Origin: Colius striatus
Taxonomy: Eukaryota; Chordata; Aves; Coliiformes; Coliidae
Length of the DNA: 64,000 nt
Assembly: GCF_028858725.1 (NCBI RefSeq)
Contig: NC_084772.1
Coordinates: 11,725,048 to 11,789,047, forward strand
Reading direction: 5' to 3'
The notes beneath the pieces were generated by a model. The model was not told the origin of the DNA and searched no databases. It saw nothing but the letters and a program-made list of their open reading frames with translations. Below, in pieces: positions 42,601-53,570 of the stretch. A program made the position numbers and the translations under genes. How positions within the stretch are numbered: position 1 is the stretch's first letter; every line of letters begins with the position of its first letter.

Positions 42601-45600
42601 CCTTAGCCATCTTTCAGATTTCAGGTACAGTATGTTTTGAGACCTGGAAGACATCTATATCTCTATTTATACAAGCTTTCTTCATTAGTATAGCACAAAC
42701 ATCCTTTAGATTAAGTGAAAGTGCTGAAGTATTTTCATACATATTTAGCAAAGCTGCAGATAACATAACACATATAATGCAGTAGTAAGTATTATTTATA
42801 TTTCATTTCATATGCTTTATAGGTAGATTTCAGCTGTATCTGTGTCCATTGCATTTAAGTTCCCAACAGAATAATATCCATCAATTTGTATTATATCAGT
42901 TATTCCTAAATAAATTGTTGGTACTTAAAATTAGTTTCAGAGCTTCAGCACATTGTTATCTATCTATCTGTCTCAGTGTTATTGGTCCATATTTTTGCAT
43001 GCTTTACTTTTTATTTACTTTGTCATTGTTATTCTGTTATATTTGAAACTTCTGAAGTTCCTCAGGTTTCTCTTGGCTTGACTAACTAAATGTAGTGCTA
43101 CCTGAAAATTTTGCTATCTCAGAGTTTTCTTTTTTACTTGAAGCACGCCCCACTACCAATTTTGCCCTCCAGTGAAAACTGCATGTACTCACTCAAAAGT
43201 TGCAGTAGTAAGACATTGTGACTTGAAAAACCCATATAAATTAATTAATGCCATATAATAGTCATATTATATAGGCATATAATAGTCTCAACATTCTGTA
43301 GATAGCACAGTGTCATTAGATTCTCTGTAGATTGCAGGGCAGATTTTGCAGCATGATCTAGAAACAAAGCAGAGCCCATTTCCTTCTTTCTCCGCTCTGA
43401 AAGGCTCCAAGCTCTCGAAACGTTTAGCTATCTAGAGTAGTTCAGTAATGAAGAGAGGAAATTTTAATTCATTTTGAGACTCTGCAGTGTTATTCACAAC
43501 TGCTTAATTTATTTCATAATCTCTCTTACAAAGAGCAGAAATATGGCCCATGTACTACGGTACTTCCCCAAACTGTAAGGTTGTGATACTGCCGTAACTA
43601 CTGATTGTTTCTCAATCTACCAGCCAAAATTGCTTTAACGAATGTATCAAGTAAACAGGTAATCTAATAAGTATCTTAAATGGCCCAATAATATTCCTTG
43701 CTCCCCAGTCCTCCTACATAATCACTGTTTCAGTGAAAGAATGCATATTTTTGCTAAGTATCTCAGCTGCATCACATTCTGAACTCTTGGATGAGTATTA
43801 TCTTAATTGGGTGATTTATGGCATTTGAGATTATCAGGCAGAGGGGGTTTTTAACACTTTTTCCTGCAACATTTTACTTTCTAAAGGAGAAGTCCTTGTT
43901 AACTAGAGAAAGCAGGTTTGGAATAGGTTTCACCATAATATCCTCTGTAGTAAAGACTGATGCAAAGCAATCAGTTAGTCATTAGCATTGTCATTATCTC
44001 CCTGAATTGCTCCCTTTTGTCCTTGAGTTTTCATTAGCTTAAACAAAAGAAATGCTTAAATAAATATTTGTTCTGCTACCTTTTATGGGGGAGGGTTAAG
44101 CTTTTCAGAATCAGTTGCAATCCTTATTTCTCTCCTCCAGGTTTGATTTATATGTTCTTTGACTTCAGTACATTTGGAAACGTTTTCCCCCAATAGTCTA
44201 TTGGATGTTGCTGTTCAGTCACACTTTTTTTTTTCTCCTTCAGTGGTTCTCTTTTTATTCAAACTCCTGAAATGCCATCCTGTGGCACCCACAGCACATC
44301 TAATGATTTTAGCTTCTGAAACAGATTTCCTACCTGTTTAGTTAGTTAGTTAGTTATAAGTTGCCTTTCCAAACTTAATGTTAATTCCTGGGGTCTTTCC
44401 TTCTTCTGTGATCACAGGCATTTTTAATGGCTCAAATGCTATGTGTTGAACCATTCCATGATGCCTCTTTATCTTGGCCCTTTCCTTAAACCTCGGTCTG
44501 TCAAGAAATTAATTGAAAACATTAACTCTCATCCTATAGTCCAGGGAAGTGAAATGGTTCATTTGTAAAGTAGATACAAAGCACAACAGCCACATTTGAA
44601 GACAACTTTCAGTTTCCCATCGATTTGAAGAGACAAACCCATCTTAACGAATAGAGCTCTGGAAATGTCCAGCGGGGTGTGGATGGAGATCTCAGACTAA
44701 AACGGTGTATTCATACTGCAGTGACAGCCACCTGTCCCTCTTAAGAAGGGTAGATATGCCTGTGTCTTGCAATTTACCCATGAGCTGGACAAGATCAGTT
44801 ACCAGCTAAGAGGAAATACTTTTCAACATCCAGGACTTGTTTTGTTCATTCTGTCTTCATTTGATTTTGTTTTAATTATAGTTCTGGCCAGGAATAATGG
44901 ATGAACTATCAGAGCTGAGAGAATTCTATGACCCAGACACTGTGGAGCTGATGAACTGGATTAAGTAAGAGGATTTTTTCTCTATTTAAGTTAAATGCTA
45001 TTTGTGTAGATCTAATGTTCTTAGTTATAGTATTCTCCTTATTTGTCACAGCTCATCAGTGAACTCTGGTGACCCATGGAGATAGCTAAGGGTGACTGAG
45101 TGGGCTATCCAGAAGTTAGCATCTTAAAGGCTGTGAAGAACAGCTATAGGCCAAATCCCCCAGACTGCTCTGCTTTGGTTTGGTGGGATGATGCTGTATT
45201 ATATGTATGTCAGGGAACCAGCTGGCTGCCATAAGTTTTCCCAGCCAAAAGAGGTAAATTTGGAGGTGTCAAGCTTCTTACATTGTATTCTAACTACCTC
45301 TTTACATAGACCTTTGCAGGGAAAGAATATTATTTCTCTTTCCAACCTAGTTTTCTTCTCTCTTCAACTTTATGTTTGTAAAAAGCTTGGATGTACAGTT
45401 GTAGGGGTGGAAAGACTGAACTCTACAGCCTGTTTCTTGAACTTTAAAATGATTTCAATTGTTTATACTTAGGAGAAATCATCTCAACATGTGTTCTAAA
45501 CTGTAAACAAAATATTTGTAATTGAACTTGAGCTTGCCACATCTAAACATAGGTGTAAAGTCACTTTTAGGAGTATGAGTTAATCATTCCAATCCCACCT

Positions 45601-48600
45601 CATCACTTTGGCTTTCTCACAGAGCATAGGAAGGTATATTTTAGGTGGAAGCAGTTTGGAATACTGCATGTAGAAGATCCTGAGAAAAAGGACCAGGTGG
45701 AATGTTCTCTGAAGGACTGTGACTTTAAGGGAGATGTTCACTATTAACATACAGTAACTACTAAAAACTTTCAGGTTAAGATCTGAGGAGAGACATTCCT
45801 GAGACTTGAATTTATTTAGAAACTTGACAAAGATTGTTTTCTTAAATCAGCTTCATGTTCAGAAGGAGAACATTCTGAAAGTACATCTGAATTTACTACA
45901 TTTAACACTGAACCATTTGAAGTATTTCCTTGGAGCCCTGTGTCATGTTTGTATATGCAATGAACTTGAGAGAAACCAGGCACCCAGCCTATTCTACCCA
46001 TAGCAACCTATCTACACTCCATAATGTTGTATGTCTTTAATCCATAAACTAGAAGGAGTAATTTAGAAGTAAAATATATTACAAGCCTTCACTGACTTAT
46101 TTTGACAGCAGGCCCTGTTTTTTTCCATCATTTACAATCTTTTGCAGCCATATTGACACGTTTTTGTGACTAATGTTTACCAGCCAGTCCCATTTAGCAC
46201 TACTGTTTTATTAAAAGATGGTAAATGTCTGATAGTTCAGGTCTCCTGTGTACAATATATAGAGTTATATATAGATTTATACATAAAATATGCATGTGGA
46301 GTTATTCCCAGCCATGAACTGGATTTGACTGGATCCGATGAGAATAATTTTTCATATGTTCTTGGTGCTGAGAATGCTAAACTGGTGCTTGTCCCCTTTT
46401 CATTTTAAGACATGACAAACAATTAGAGAGGGAAATTTTCTACTTAGAATTTATTGTGTTTAGAAATATTATTCCTGTAAAGAAGAGTTAATTATCTATG
46501 CTATAAATACAAGTCAACAAAACTGATGATAAGTTTCTCAAAGTGGGACAGTTTTTCTGAAGTTTTGATGTGCAAGAAAAATATTTTACCAACACTTGAT
46601 AGTTCTGCTGTAGTTAATGATCTGTCAAGGCTGGTGTCAGGAACTAATCATTCATTATTAAAACTCAGCATGAGAAGCTCTAATTTGCCATGTATAGCAG
46701 TGAATTAGGAATAACTCATCTGTCTTGCAATCTCTCCACAACAAGAAAACCCTTCTATCTGCTTAGATCTGAACGCATATTAACTTGTCCAAATACACAA
46801 TCTGAATAATAGCCAGCTATTAGTCTGTCCACTGTGAAGTGTCTATAGATGTATTTTTTACACTTCCTCTTACTAAAATTACCACAGCATTATGAGGAGG
46901 ATACATTGGATTATATCTTTACAATAAAGTGGTATTGGACTGCATCTATTCCAGAGCACAGTTTTTTACAGAGTGATCTTGCACATTGCACTCTCTTGCT
47001 TTTTCCAACCCATCACCTCATTTTCTTAGCTTTCTTAGACAATAAAAAAAAAGTCAAGAAGGATCTTGCCAGTGACCCAGGGACAGTTCAGAGCTGTGTT
47101 TCCAGATGGGAGGTATATTAAAATTCTTAGTCTTGGTCTTTCTCCCTAAGACAACAGGAACAATATGCTCATTTGTGAGATGGGGAAGAATATCAGTAGA
47201 ATGAGCAAATCAGTAGTGTGAACTTCCCTACTCTGTTTACTTCTGGTAAGTGTTTAAGAAGCAATGTCTTCTGCCTTTAAAGAGGAAACCTGACTAGAGT
47301 TGTGAAATATTCCCTACAGTTACCAAAAATCATGGGAAAACTTCTTAGAAATCTTGAACAACAGCCAAAACAGCAGAAAAGTTAACTGAGGCTGAGATTT
47401 GGCAGAGCATAGTTGTATATCAACTGTATTTGAATCAAGTGTGGGGGACAAGCAGGCAAATTTTAATATTAGTGGAAACCACCAATTTCCAAGAAGCTAG
47501 AGTTACAAAAATGGAATACCCATGTTTCATTGTTGGTTCTTGAATTTAGTAATTTATATTAATGGCTATATTTCAATTTCAAGCCATCTAGAAATGTTAG
47601 CTATTTACTCTCACAGGCCTGATTTTCAAGGCTAATCACGCTGAAGTCAACGCATATTCCAGACTTTAAAGGCAATATTACGCTTTTCTAATGATAATTA
47701 TTCTTAAATTCTTGGGTTTATCCTTTATCATTGAGTGGTTTGTCAATAAAATTCAGGCATCAACTTGATAATGCCTGAGAACTAGGTTTATACCAACTGC
47801 ATAGGTGCACTCCTTTATGTGAACAAAATATCTAGGCATAAAATTGAAGCTGGGACTAATAAAAAGGCATCTTATTGCTCTTTCTTTGTGGCTGTCATTT
47901 TCCATTTTTGCAATTTTCAATCTTTCCAAACCAGAGGGGAAAAAAAAGAACTATGTCAGTTTGACTGATTGTACTTTACTGACTATCATTTGCAGCTAAA
48001 CCTGTAATATTTTCATGTAGTATCCTGCAAATAAAAAGACTTTCTTTTAAAGTAAAAAAAGGATAAATCTAACGTGGCATATTTGAGAACCTCTTTTCAG
48101 AATCTCCTTTTCTCAAACCCCTTTGCTTTGTAGATTCATATCACATAGTAAAGAAATAATCTGAGATTCGTCAGATTTTATGGCTTTGAAGGCCAACCAC
48201 ACAGTGCAACTCTGGAGGACTTTTAATAGAAAGAACTACTTTATTTCTGATGATGTAACCTGTAATTGCAACGCTGGCCATTTCCATAGGGCTGCTTTAA
48301 AACCAACTCACAATAATTTAGCAGCTTATGATAATTACTACCACTTTTAGAGTCTGTGCAAGTAGTTCCTGTAAAACCTTTTTATTTTTAATGAGTTATT
48401 CTTTAGTATTTATGTAATTCTCTAAATTCTCGGGTGTAGGTAAAGAAAAGCTTCATAAGATGTATTATAGTGCTTCGTTTACCCATTAGTTCATCTGTAA
48501 TTAACTTGTTGAAAGCTTAGAGCTTCAAAAATAAATGAGATTATTTGTTCAAAATGCCATCAGGTCTGCTAGGAATGACATTTAAATTATATAATGTAAA

Positions 48601-51600
48601 TCAGTTTGACCTGTAAGTCCTTGTCATTATTTAGTGGCATTTCGTACTGAATAAATTGTTTTCAGGTTGGGCAGTGTGGTATGGAGCTTGGCAGAAAGCT
48701 ATAAAAACAAATTATCCTTTCATTTTATACATCATTTGCTGAGACATTTGTAAAAATTGCTTCGTTTTTCTGTAATAGAGAAGTGTCATTCAGTAGTTTG
48801 AAGCATATTAGCTGCCTTGGATACAGACCACAGCAGTGGGTGTCTGACTCGGGTAGCGTCAGAGAAAGCCACTTTCATGGAACACAGAAATCCTCCTGTC
48901 CCTGAGCCGCAGCAGCTGACCGTCAGATCTCCCTCTAGAGGCTGTTTCTCAACATACACCGTCAGTAACGGCATCACTCAGTTAAGTTGTCGTGATGGAA
49001 GACAGTCATTGCATGAAGCTCAATGTCACCTCCCAGCTTCCAAGTGTCTGTCCACAGCAGGGAAATACAGTGCCAGGTCTGTGCTCTTGGCATTGCCAAC
49101 AAAGCATAGGAAGGGACTGTCTCTGGTAGTAGCACATGGTGGTCTGGGACCTTTCTGAGCTAGCCCCAGTAAAATAAGGACAGGGGTATGTCTTAAGGCA
49201 TATAATTTTCTATAGGACTTTAAACATCTGCCTTCCCTTGGAATACCCAAGTCTGAACTCTGTGCAGGACTAAGGCACATCAGCCAGTTTTCTGGGAAGC
49301 AAGTGAGGGTCACTGGATTGCTTGTAAGGTACTGGAAAAAGAGGAAGTGCTGACAAAACTCTTAAACCCTGATAGATAGAGAATCCACTCAGCTATATTT
49401 CATCTGTCCTGGACAAGAGAGAATACTTTAAGAAAGGGGGGAGGAATTGAACCCTGCATCTTCTACATGTTTGATCAGAATTTTTATCAGTAAGTTACTG
49501 AAAAGGGGCAGCCACCATTTCCTCTGCTTTCTTTTGTAAGAAGAGAGGCTGCAGGATGTTTCTTGGGGACATTTATTTCTTTGTTGTTTTCCTGTAGTTT
49601 TGCCTTTGGCACTTGTTGTGGGGTGTTCTTTTACGAAAGTTTGACTCTGCAAGTTGGCATTATGTCGGGCTCTTTAGGATTCAGAGGTGCAGGATTGCCT
49701 TGGTAAGGCCAGGTCAGGAGGTAAGTACTGCAGGGGCATTAGAAGATTTGAACTCATCTTGAAGAAACATAGAAACAGAGTTTTCACACTCGAAGTTTCC
49801 CAGCCCAGGTATAAACATAGAAACACATCGAAGCTGCTTTGAGAGCCATCATTTTCATTTAGGTGTCTAAGCTCTACCAAATCCCTCCACTTTCTCAGCT
49901 TTAAGAATTGTACTTTGCTGCAGGTTCAGGGATGAGTCCTATCTGACAGCCTGTCAGAGCCATTACATTTGTGGAATATTAAATTCTAAGGCTTTCTTTC
50001 ATTTCTTTAATGAAACATTTCCTTCGTGACACTTGTGGCTTTGAATATTTTAAGTAAAATATAACATTTTAAATGAGATTAAATAGGTTCAGACTTTAAA
50101 ATGAAACTGGTTTTACAAACTGCTGAAAAAACTATCTATCAGAAAACTTAAGCTTGCCTGTTGAAAGTATTATCTCTGTCCTTCCTAGATGAGATTTATG
50201 TAGCAGTGCAAGAATTTTTAGGAAGGGTTCATAGTTATTAATTCATTTGCTAAGCATAATCTCTTGAAAGGTGATAGTAAGATTTTATACTCATCTTCTA
50301 ACATTTTCAAGCCAATCATGGAGCTTAAAGAAGACTCAATATATTGCTGCACTTTCAAAAGGCTCCCTACAGTGCACCCAGAGTGTCACAGTTATTTTGA
50401 CTAGTTTAGGTGCCATATGTGTGGATGTGGATGTTAGGCAGCTATTCACGTTCCTTTGGAAATTCATTTCACTTGATTCAATGTGTGCTTCTTTCTGTTG
50501 CTTGAGGCTTCATAGAACTTCTCATTATTATATGCCCACTAAGTGCTAGAAAACACTGAAGCATACTATTTCTAATTAGCTGAGTTATAGTAGTTTCTGT
50601 TACCTGGCACTTTTACTTTACCTTTTTGTTATGCCTTTGTGCTGTGTCTTTACATATATTTTAAACTGTAAACTTATTGGGGAGAAGGTGAGCAAATAAA
50701 AATCATTTTTTCATTATGGGTATTTAAACAATCCTGAGATACCAAGATTATTACTTAGCTAGCAATTCTGACAATAACTGACAGCATTTCTCTCTGACAT
50801 CTTCTGAATCCCTCTCACCCTGCCCTGATTTTTGCAACTGGAGTGACTTTTCTCGTAATTTTCTCTCACGTCATAATCAGTCTCCATGTTATAATAGGAA
50901 GATTAATATCACAGAATCACAAGGGCTGGAAGGGACCTCAAAAGATCATCCAGTCCAACCCCTCTGCCAGAACAGGACCACTTAGGAAGGGTCACACAGG
51001 AACACACCAAGGTGGGTTTTGAATGTCTCTAGAGAAGGAGACTCTACAACCCATTTGGGCAGCCTGTTCAGTGCCCCATCACCCTCAAAATATATCACAT
51101 AATATTCATTCCAAGTGAATGGTGGATGCCAGGATGGTAACAAGAACTTTTAGCATTCAGATTAAATAATCATTTTATGTAGAACACATATGAGACATAA
51201 ATCTAAGTCACAATAAGTTTCTTGAAATATTAAAAAAATTAGGATATAGAACTTCACAAATATTCAGAGGCTGTATGAACCCAAGAAACAGATGAAATAA
51301 TGGCAGCCTGAAATTTTCAGGATCGTGTTTTCCCTAAATTTCCTTGTAGCTCATAGTAAATTTTTTATTTGCAGTTAGAGAGTATTATAATGATTTATCC
51401 ACTTCACATTTGAAGAAAACACAGTTGCTTGAATGATTTGCTCCCTGAATAGAGGCAGAAAAATATTTTTTTCCTTCTGATCTGTAAGAAGCAATGCAAA
51501 AATGTCCCTACAAAGATTTCCTCAGACCTATCAACATTTGTTTAGGTCAAATACTCCAAACACAGCAGTGTTTGCTGGGAGCATGCAGCTACTAGCAGGA

Positions 51601-53303
51601 GTCAAACTGTGCACTGGACGGACCTTAACTAATCACCCCCACTATGAGGATAAGCATCTGAGAGAGAGAACAAAACAGGTAAGTGTATTCTGGTTGTTTA
51701 TCAGTGGCCCCACTCCAGAAAACTCCTGCAATCTTGCATGGCACATTGCAAATGACATCACCTGCTTCACTCATTGAAATAACTTATTTTCAGATACAGT
51801 TCCAGATTTTAACTTCTTTGAAACTTGTAGTACTTTGGGCATCTGCTAAGTCAGCTCTAGCAGCTGATATATGTCTGTATAACTGTAGCTGGGTGCTCAA
51901 GCTAGTCCTGCGTGAACTGGTTTGGGTACTGCTAGCATTACTAGATCCTACTGCCCAGTTGGGCTGTTAAACCCACCCAGAGCATTTCCTGATTTGTCTG
52001 ATACTCCCTTCAGTTCCTATATACATTTTATATAGAAACCACCTTGAGAAACTCCACACAAAACTGAGGAGATTGTTTCAAAACATTCTTTCCTATAATT
52101 TAGACATTCTGAAAGTCTTACGGGCCTTTCTGCAGACAGCAGCACCATCCATTGTTTCTGTAGCCAGTAGCAGGACTATTGTGCATCACAGTAACCACAA
52201 CACAAAGTCTAAGTGGCTGCTGAATAAAACAGCTTTTGAATTTAATATAACTCAGGTGATGTGGGTTATTGGTCTGAGTTCTTCCTCTGCTTCAAGATAA
52301 TCACAAAAGAGCAAACTGAGAAATAGTGGCAATGTATCTTACAGCTTAGCTTTCTTCTTCTATAGATTTATCAGATCTATGCCAAGAGATCTCCTGAAGA
52401 TGTTTACAGAATACTGCGATCCTTTGGCACAGACTATTTGATCCTGGAGGACAGCATTTGTTACGAGAGGAGACACAGCAGAGGCTGTCGCTTACGTGAC
52501 TTACTTGATGTAGCCAATGGCCACGTGAGTACTAGATATAAGAGTTATAAAGAAAACACATTTTGCTTCACTTTTTTTTTTTTTTTTAAGTACAGTTACG
52601 ATTTTAAGTAGCTTGGGTTATTTGCACTCCCTTGTGTGTGTAGGAAGTAAAATCTGACAGAGCCTTTAGACATTCTCAAAATCACCTCATGGAACGTTAC
52701 TTGCTTTTAACGATATTTGATAATTAAAAAAAAGGAGGAATTCAGCCTGGGCAAAATAGGTAATAATTTCTGATAAGCTTCAAGTTAGCAGTACACAAAC
52801 AGTCTTCCCTTTCAGAGTGTAAATCACTTCATAGGAGGGTTGTATGACTCCATTCTGTCAGAGGAGTTCAAGTATGTCAGGAGCTGACCCAGAACCACAA
52901 CAGATAACTGTAACCCAAAGGAGCGCTGTACCTCTGACAAATCAGCTTTATCCATAATAGAGATGATACTATAGATCTTACTGCTTTAATATTGTTTTCT
53001 TCCCCCTACTTGTTTCACACAATCACTGTTAACAAATCTGGCCAGCCCAACCCTCTGAATCAAGGTTGTTTTTAGCTTGTTATTGCCAGTAACGGTGTTT
53101 AGGCTGAAGATATTTCACAAACCTGTTTGATTTCATTACAGATCATGGATGGTTTGGGAGAGAATGAACCTGATTTGAAACCTTCGTTGTATCCTCGCTT
53201 CTGTGAGGAAATCAAAAAAAACCTGCCTTCTTATACCATACACTTCAGTAGAGTGTTTCAGAACAAAACATTCCACGTTTACAAACTTGCTAAGCATAAA
53301 TAA
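21574..53303 (+). CDS. DPY19L3: DPY19L3, tryptophan C-mannosyltransferase (complete, 18 coding exons)
   Basis: Eighteen exons join in frame to 717 residues, against about 716 in human DPY19L3, with near-continuous similarity as I recall that protein. The DPY19 family are multi-pass ER membrane GT-C enzymes that move mannose from dolichyl-phosphate-mannose to the tryptophan indole in W-x-x-W motifs of thrombospondin repeats and similar substrates. Features visible: a short polar cytosolic N-terminus (1-42); first membrane helix about 43-69; the conserved luminal loop [14 protein letters not shown] (87-100), the region where the catalytic acid of the C. elegans enzyme is reported; NKT sequon at 119; [18 protein letters not shown] (204-221); many hydrophobic helices to about residue 540; then a luminal C-terminal domain with [28 protein letters not shown] and a second sequon, NKT at 705. 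Introns range from about 0.5 to 6.7 kb. No frameshift or missing exon was found. Confidence 0.97.
21680..22985 (+). other. DPY19L3: DPY19L3 coding intron 1
   Basis: Plain AT-rich intron. The open frame at 22387-22638 has no family similarity or splice context. Confidence 0.85.
22986..23119 (+). CDS. DPY19L3: DPY19L3 coding exon 2 (residues 36-80)
   Basis: Acceptor CTTCCAAG, donor GTAACA. The exon encodes the first membrane helix ([17 protein letters not shown]) and the strongly conserved loop entry [11 protein letters not shown]. Confidence 0.96.
23120..29827 (+). other. DPY19L3: DPY19L3 coding intron 2 (6.7 kb)
   Basis: The longest intron of the gene. It is AT-rich throughout; no coding exon, RNA gene or clear interspersed repeat was recognised. 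Confidence 0.8.
29828..29918 (+). CDS. DPY19L3: DPY19L3 coding exon 3 (residues 81-110)
   Basis: Acceptor CACTTGCAG, donor GTATTG. The exon carries [20 protein letters not shown], the most conserved luminal motif of the family and the likely catalytic loop. It is preceded by the longest intron of the gene, 6.7 kb. Confidence 0.96.
30758..30879 (+). CDS. DPY19L3: DPY19L3 coding exon 4 (residues 111-151)
   Basis: Acceptor TCGTTAAG with a purine-containing tract, donor GTAGGC. The exon encodes [20 protein letters not shown] with the NKT sequon, then [16 protein letters not shown]. Confidence 0.95.
31078..31223 (+). CDS. DPY19L3: DPY19L3 coding exon 5 (residues 152-199)
   Basis: Acceptor TTTTACAG, donor GTAAGT. 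Hydrophobic helices ([20 protein letters not shown]) and the turn [20 protein letters not shown]. Ends in phase 2. Confidence 0.96.
31224..32900 (+). other. DPY19L3: DPY19L3 coding intron 5
   Basis: AT-rich intron. Nothing beyond the splice sites was recognised. Confidence 0.85.
32901..33024 (+). CDS. DPY19L3: DPY19L3 coding exon 6 (residues 200-241)
   Basis: Acceptor TTTGTACAG, donor GTGAGT. Encodes [20 protein letters not shown] and the following helix [13 protein letters not shown]. This Arg/Glu-rich segment is nearly invariant in DPY19 proteins. Confidence 0.96.
33789..33923 (+). CDS. DPY19L3: DPY19L3 coding exon 7 (residues 242-286)
   Basis: Acceptor CCCCTTCCAG, donor GTAAGA, phase 0 at both ends. 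Encodes the helix pair around [20 protein letters not shown]. Confidence 0.96.
33924..35583 (+). other. DPY19L3: DPY19L3 coding intron 7
   Basis: AT-rich intron. Nothing recognised. Confidence 0.85.
35584..35715 (+). CDS. DPY19L3: DPY19L3 coding exon 8 (residues 287-330)
   Basis: Acceptor TTATTACAG, donor GTAGGT, phase 0 at both ends. Hydrophobic segment [15 protein letters not shown]-like followed by [15 protein letters not shown]. Confidence 0.95.
35716..36799 (+). other. DPY19L3: DPY19L3 coding intron 8
   Basis: AT-rich intron with short overlapping open frames on both strands near 36251-36785, which I judge to be chance. Confidence 0.8.
36800..36901 (+). CDS. DPY19L3: DPY19L3 coding exon 9 (residues 331-364)
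   Basis: Acceptor TTTTCTAG, donor GTAAGC, phase 0 at both ends. Basic start [14 protein letters not shown], then a helix ([20 protein letters not shown]). Confidence 0.95.
37666..37739 (+). CDS. DPY19L3: DPY19L3 coding exon 10 (residues 365-389)
   Basis: Acceptor CTCTTTGTAG, donor GTAGGA. Encodes [19 protein letters not shown], a hallmark conserved loop of DPY19 proteins. Ends in phase 2. Confidence 0.96.
37983..38141 (+). CDS. DPY19L3: DPY19L3 coding exon 11 (residues 389-442)
   Basis: Acceptor TTTCTTTAG, donor GTAAAA. Encodes [20 protein letters not shown] and the next helix ([20 protein letters not shown]). Confidence 0.96.
38142..39426 (+). other. DPY19L3: DPY19L3 coding intron 11
   Basis: AT-rich intron with a slightly G-rich patch near 38430-38460. 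Nothing recognised. Confidence 0.85.
39427..39549 (+). CDS. DPY19L3: DPY19L3 coding exon 12 (residues 442-483)
   Basis: Acceptor TTTAATTAG, donor GTATTT, a weak pair, but the peptide fits: a variable cytosolic stretch, then [19 protein letters not shown]. The first 20 residues differ most from human, as expected of a loop. Confidence 0.94.
39926..40037 (+). CDS. DPY19L3: DPY19L3 coding exon 13 (residues 483-520)
   Basis: Acceptor TTCTTCCAG, donor GTTAGC (weak, T at +3). Encodes [20 protein letters not shown] and continues to HLYTSQR. Confidence 0.94.
40385..40910 (+). repeat. direct repeat pair flanking DPY19L3 exon 14
   Basis: Copy 1 is at about 40385-40435 (intron 13) and copy 2 at about 40858-40910 (intron 14). 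Shared cores are GGTATA, CCAnTGTTTGTGAnGGGnCT, GTC and TTTACTTGAAAACAAA, in the same order and orientation with only small indels. The 57-nt exon 14 lies between them. I know no interspersed repeat with this sequence, so a local duplication is the simplest reading. Confidence 0.75.
40570..40626 (+). CDS. DPY19L3: DPY19L3 coding exon 14, 57-nt exon (residues 521-539)
   Basis: Acceptor TTTCTCTTAG, donor GTAAGA, phase 0 at both ends. Encodes [19 protein letters not shown], part of a late membrane helix. Similar intronic blocks lie on both sides of it (see the repeat entry at 40385-40910), suggesting a local duplication around this exon. Confidence 0.94.
41064..41107 (+). pseudogene. possible decayed duplicate of DPY19L3 exon 14
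   Basis: About 155 bases after repeat copy 2 is TTTCTGTAG, followed by 44 bases whose last frame reads [13 protein letters not shown]. The true exon reads [11 protein letters not shown] at the same place, about 135 bases after repeat copy 1. AATAAT, CTATAC/CTCTATAC and CAT(A)TAAG are shared in order. The candidate's donor is lost (TTTGAA where the real exon has GTAAGA) and its length is not a multiple of three. Weak but collinear with the intronic repeat. Confidence 0.3.
44337..44356 (+). repeat. (TTAG)n microsatellite
   Basis: About five TTAG units in intron 14 of DPY19L3, too short to be more than a simple repeat. Confidence 0.75.
44882..44964 (+). CDS. DPY19L3: DPY19L3 coding exon 15 (residues 540-567)
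   Basis: Acceptor TAATTATAG, donor GTAAGA. Encodes [20 protein letters not shown] and VELMNWI, where the chain leaves the membrane and enters the luminal C-terminal domain. Confidence 0.96.
44965..51545 (+). other. DPY19L3: DPY19L3 coding intron 15 (6.6 kb)
   Basis: The intron contains an antisense CR1 fragment (50911-51090) and a less AT-rich patch at about 48800-49320 with open frames on both strands (113 and 95 residues) that match nothing I know. No additional DPY19L3 exon is needed, since exons 15 and 16 join in phase. Confidence 0.8.
50911..51090 (-). repeat. CR1 LINE 3'-end fragment (antisense)
   Basis: Inverted CR1 3' end: CACAGAATCACAAGGGCTGG, AAGGGACCTC, CATCCAGTCCAACCCCTCTG, GGTGGGTTTTGAATGTCTC, GGGCAGCCTGTTC. 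About 180 bp remain. Confidence 0.93.
51546..51678 (+). CDS. DPY19L3: DPY19L3 coding exon 16 (residues 567-611)
   Basis: Acceptor ATTTGTTTAG, donor GTAAGT. Encodes [19 protein letters not shown] and [10 protein letters not shown], highly conserved luminal sequence. It follows a 6.6-kb intron. Confidence 0.96.
52366..52524 (+). CDS. DPY19L3: DPY19L3 coding exon 17 (residues 612-664)
   Basis: Acceptor CTTCTATAG, donor GTGAGT, phase 0 at both ends. Encodes [13 protein letters not shown], then [20 protein letters not shown] and [14 protein letters not shown]. Confidence 0.97.
53142..53303 (+). CDS. DPY19L3: DPY19L3 last coding exon with stop
   Basis: Acceptor TTTCATTACAG at 53141. Encodes [26 protein letters not shown] and the ending [16 protein letters not shown] with TAA at 53301-53303. 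The sequon NKT (705-707) is at the same place as in human. Confidence 0.97.
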   Translation: MMDGLGENEPDLKPSLYPRFCEEIKKNLPSYTIHFSRVFQNKTFHVYKLAKHK

Positions 53304-53494
53304 CATTTCCAACCATGGCTTCAAGTTCAGTATTTTGATGCTAGGACCCACATTAGGAAAATGCAACAGAAGTTTACAAACATGTGACATTTGTAAGACA
53401 TTTTACATTGATGGTTTCTTGTTTAATTACTGTGATTCTTATTTTTTTAGACAGTTTACTTTTGATAACATTCTTGAATGTTGCCAAAATTTTC

Positions 53495-53570
53495 ATAGAT
53501 TCATAATTAAATGCTGGCAGGGACCATTTTGATGATCAAGTCTGACCTTGGGAACACCTAGGATATAATT
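53495..53570 (-). repeat. ancient CR1-type fragment in the DPY19L3 3'UTR
   Basis: TTCATAGATTCATAATTAAA, GCTGGCAGGGACCATTTTG, TGATCAAGTCTGACCTTGGG is collinear with an older sauropsid CR1 3' end known from turtles and crocodilians (inverted: 'tcatagattc', 'cagaagggaccattatgatcatctagtctgacct'). It differs from the avian CR1 pieces elsewhere in the window. Confidence 0.65.

Larger units (their letters stand above)
40627..44881 (+). other. DPY19L3: DPY19L3 coding intron 14 (4.3 kb)
   Basis: Besides the duplicated block and ghost-exon candidate at its start, it holds short TATC (about 42957-42970) and TTAG (about 44337-44356) runs. No other element was recognised. Confidence 0.8.

Noticed and set aside
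47615-47690. Resemblance to a sauropsid repeat containing 'cctgattttca...gaagtcaa'
   Set aside because: Only two short motifs agree, too few to call a repeat by eye.
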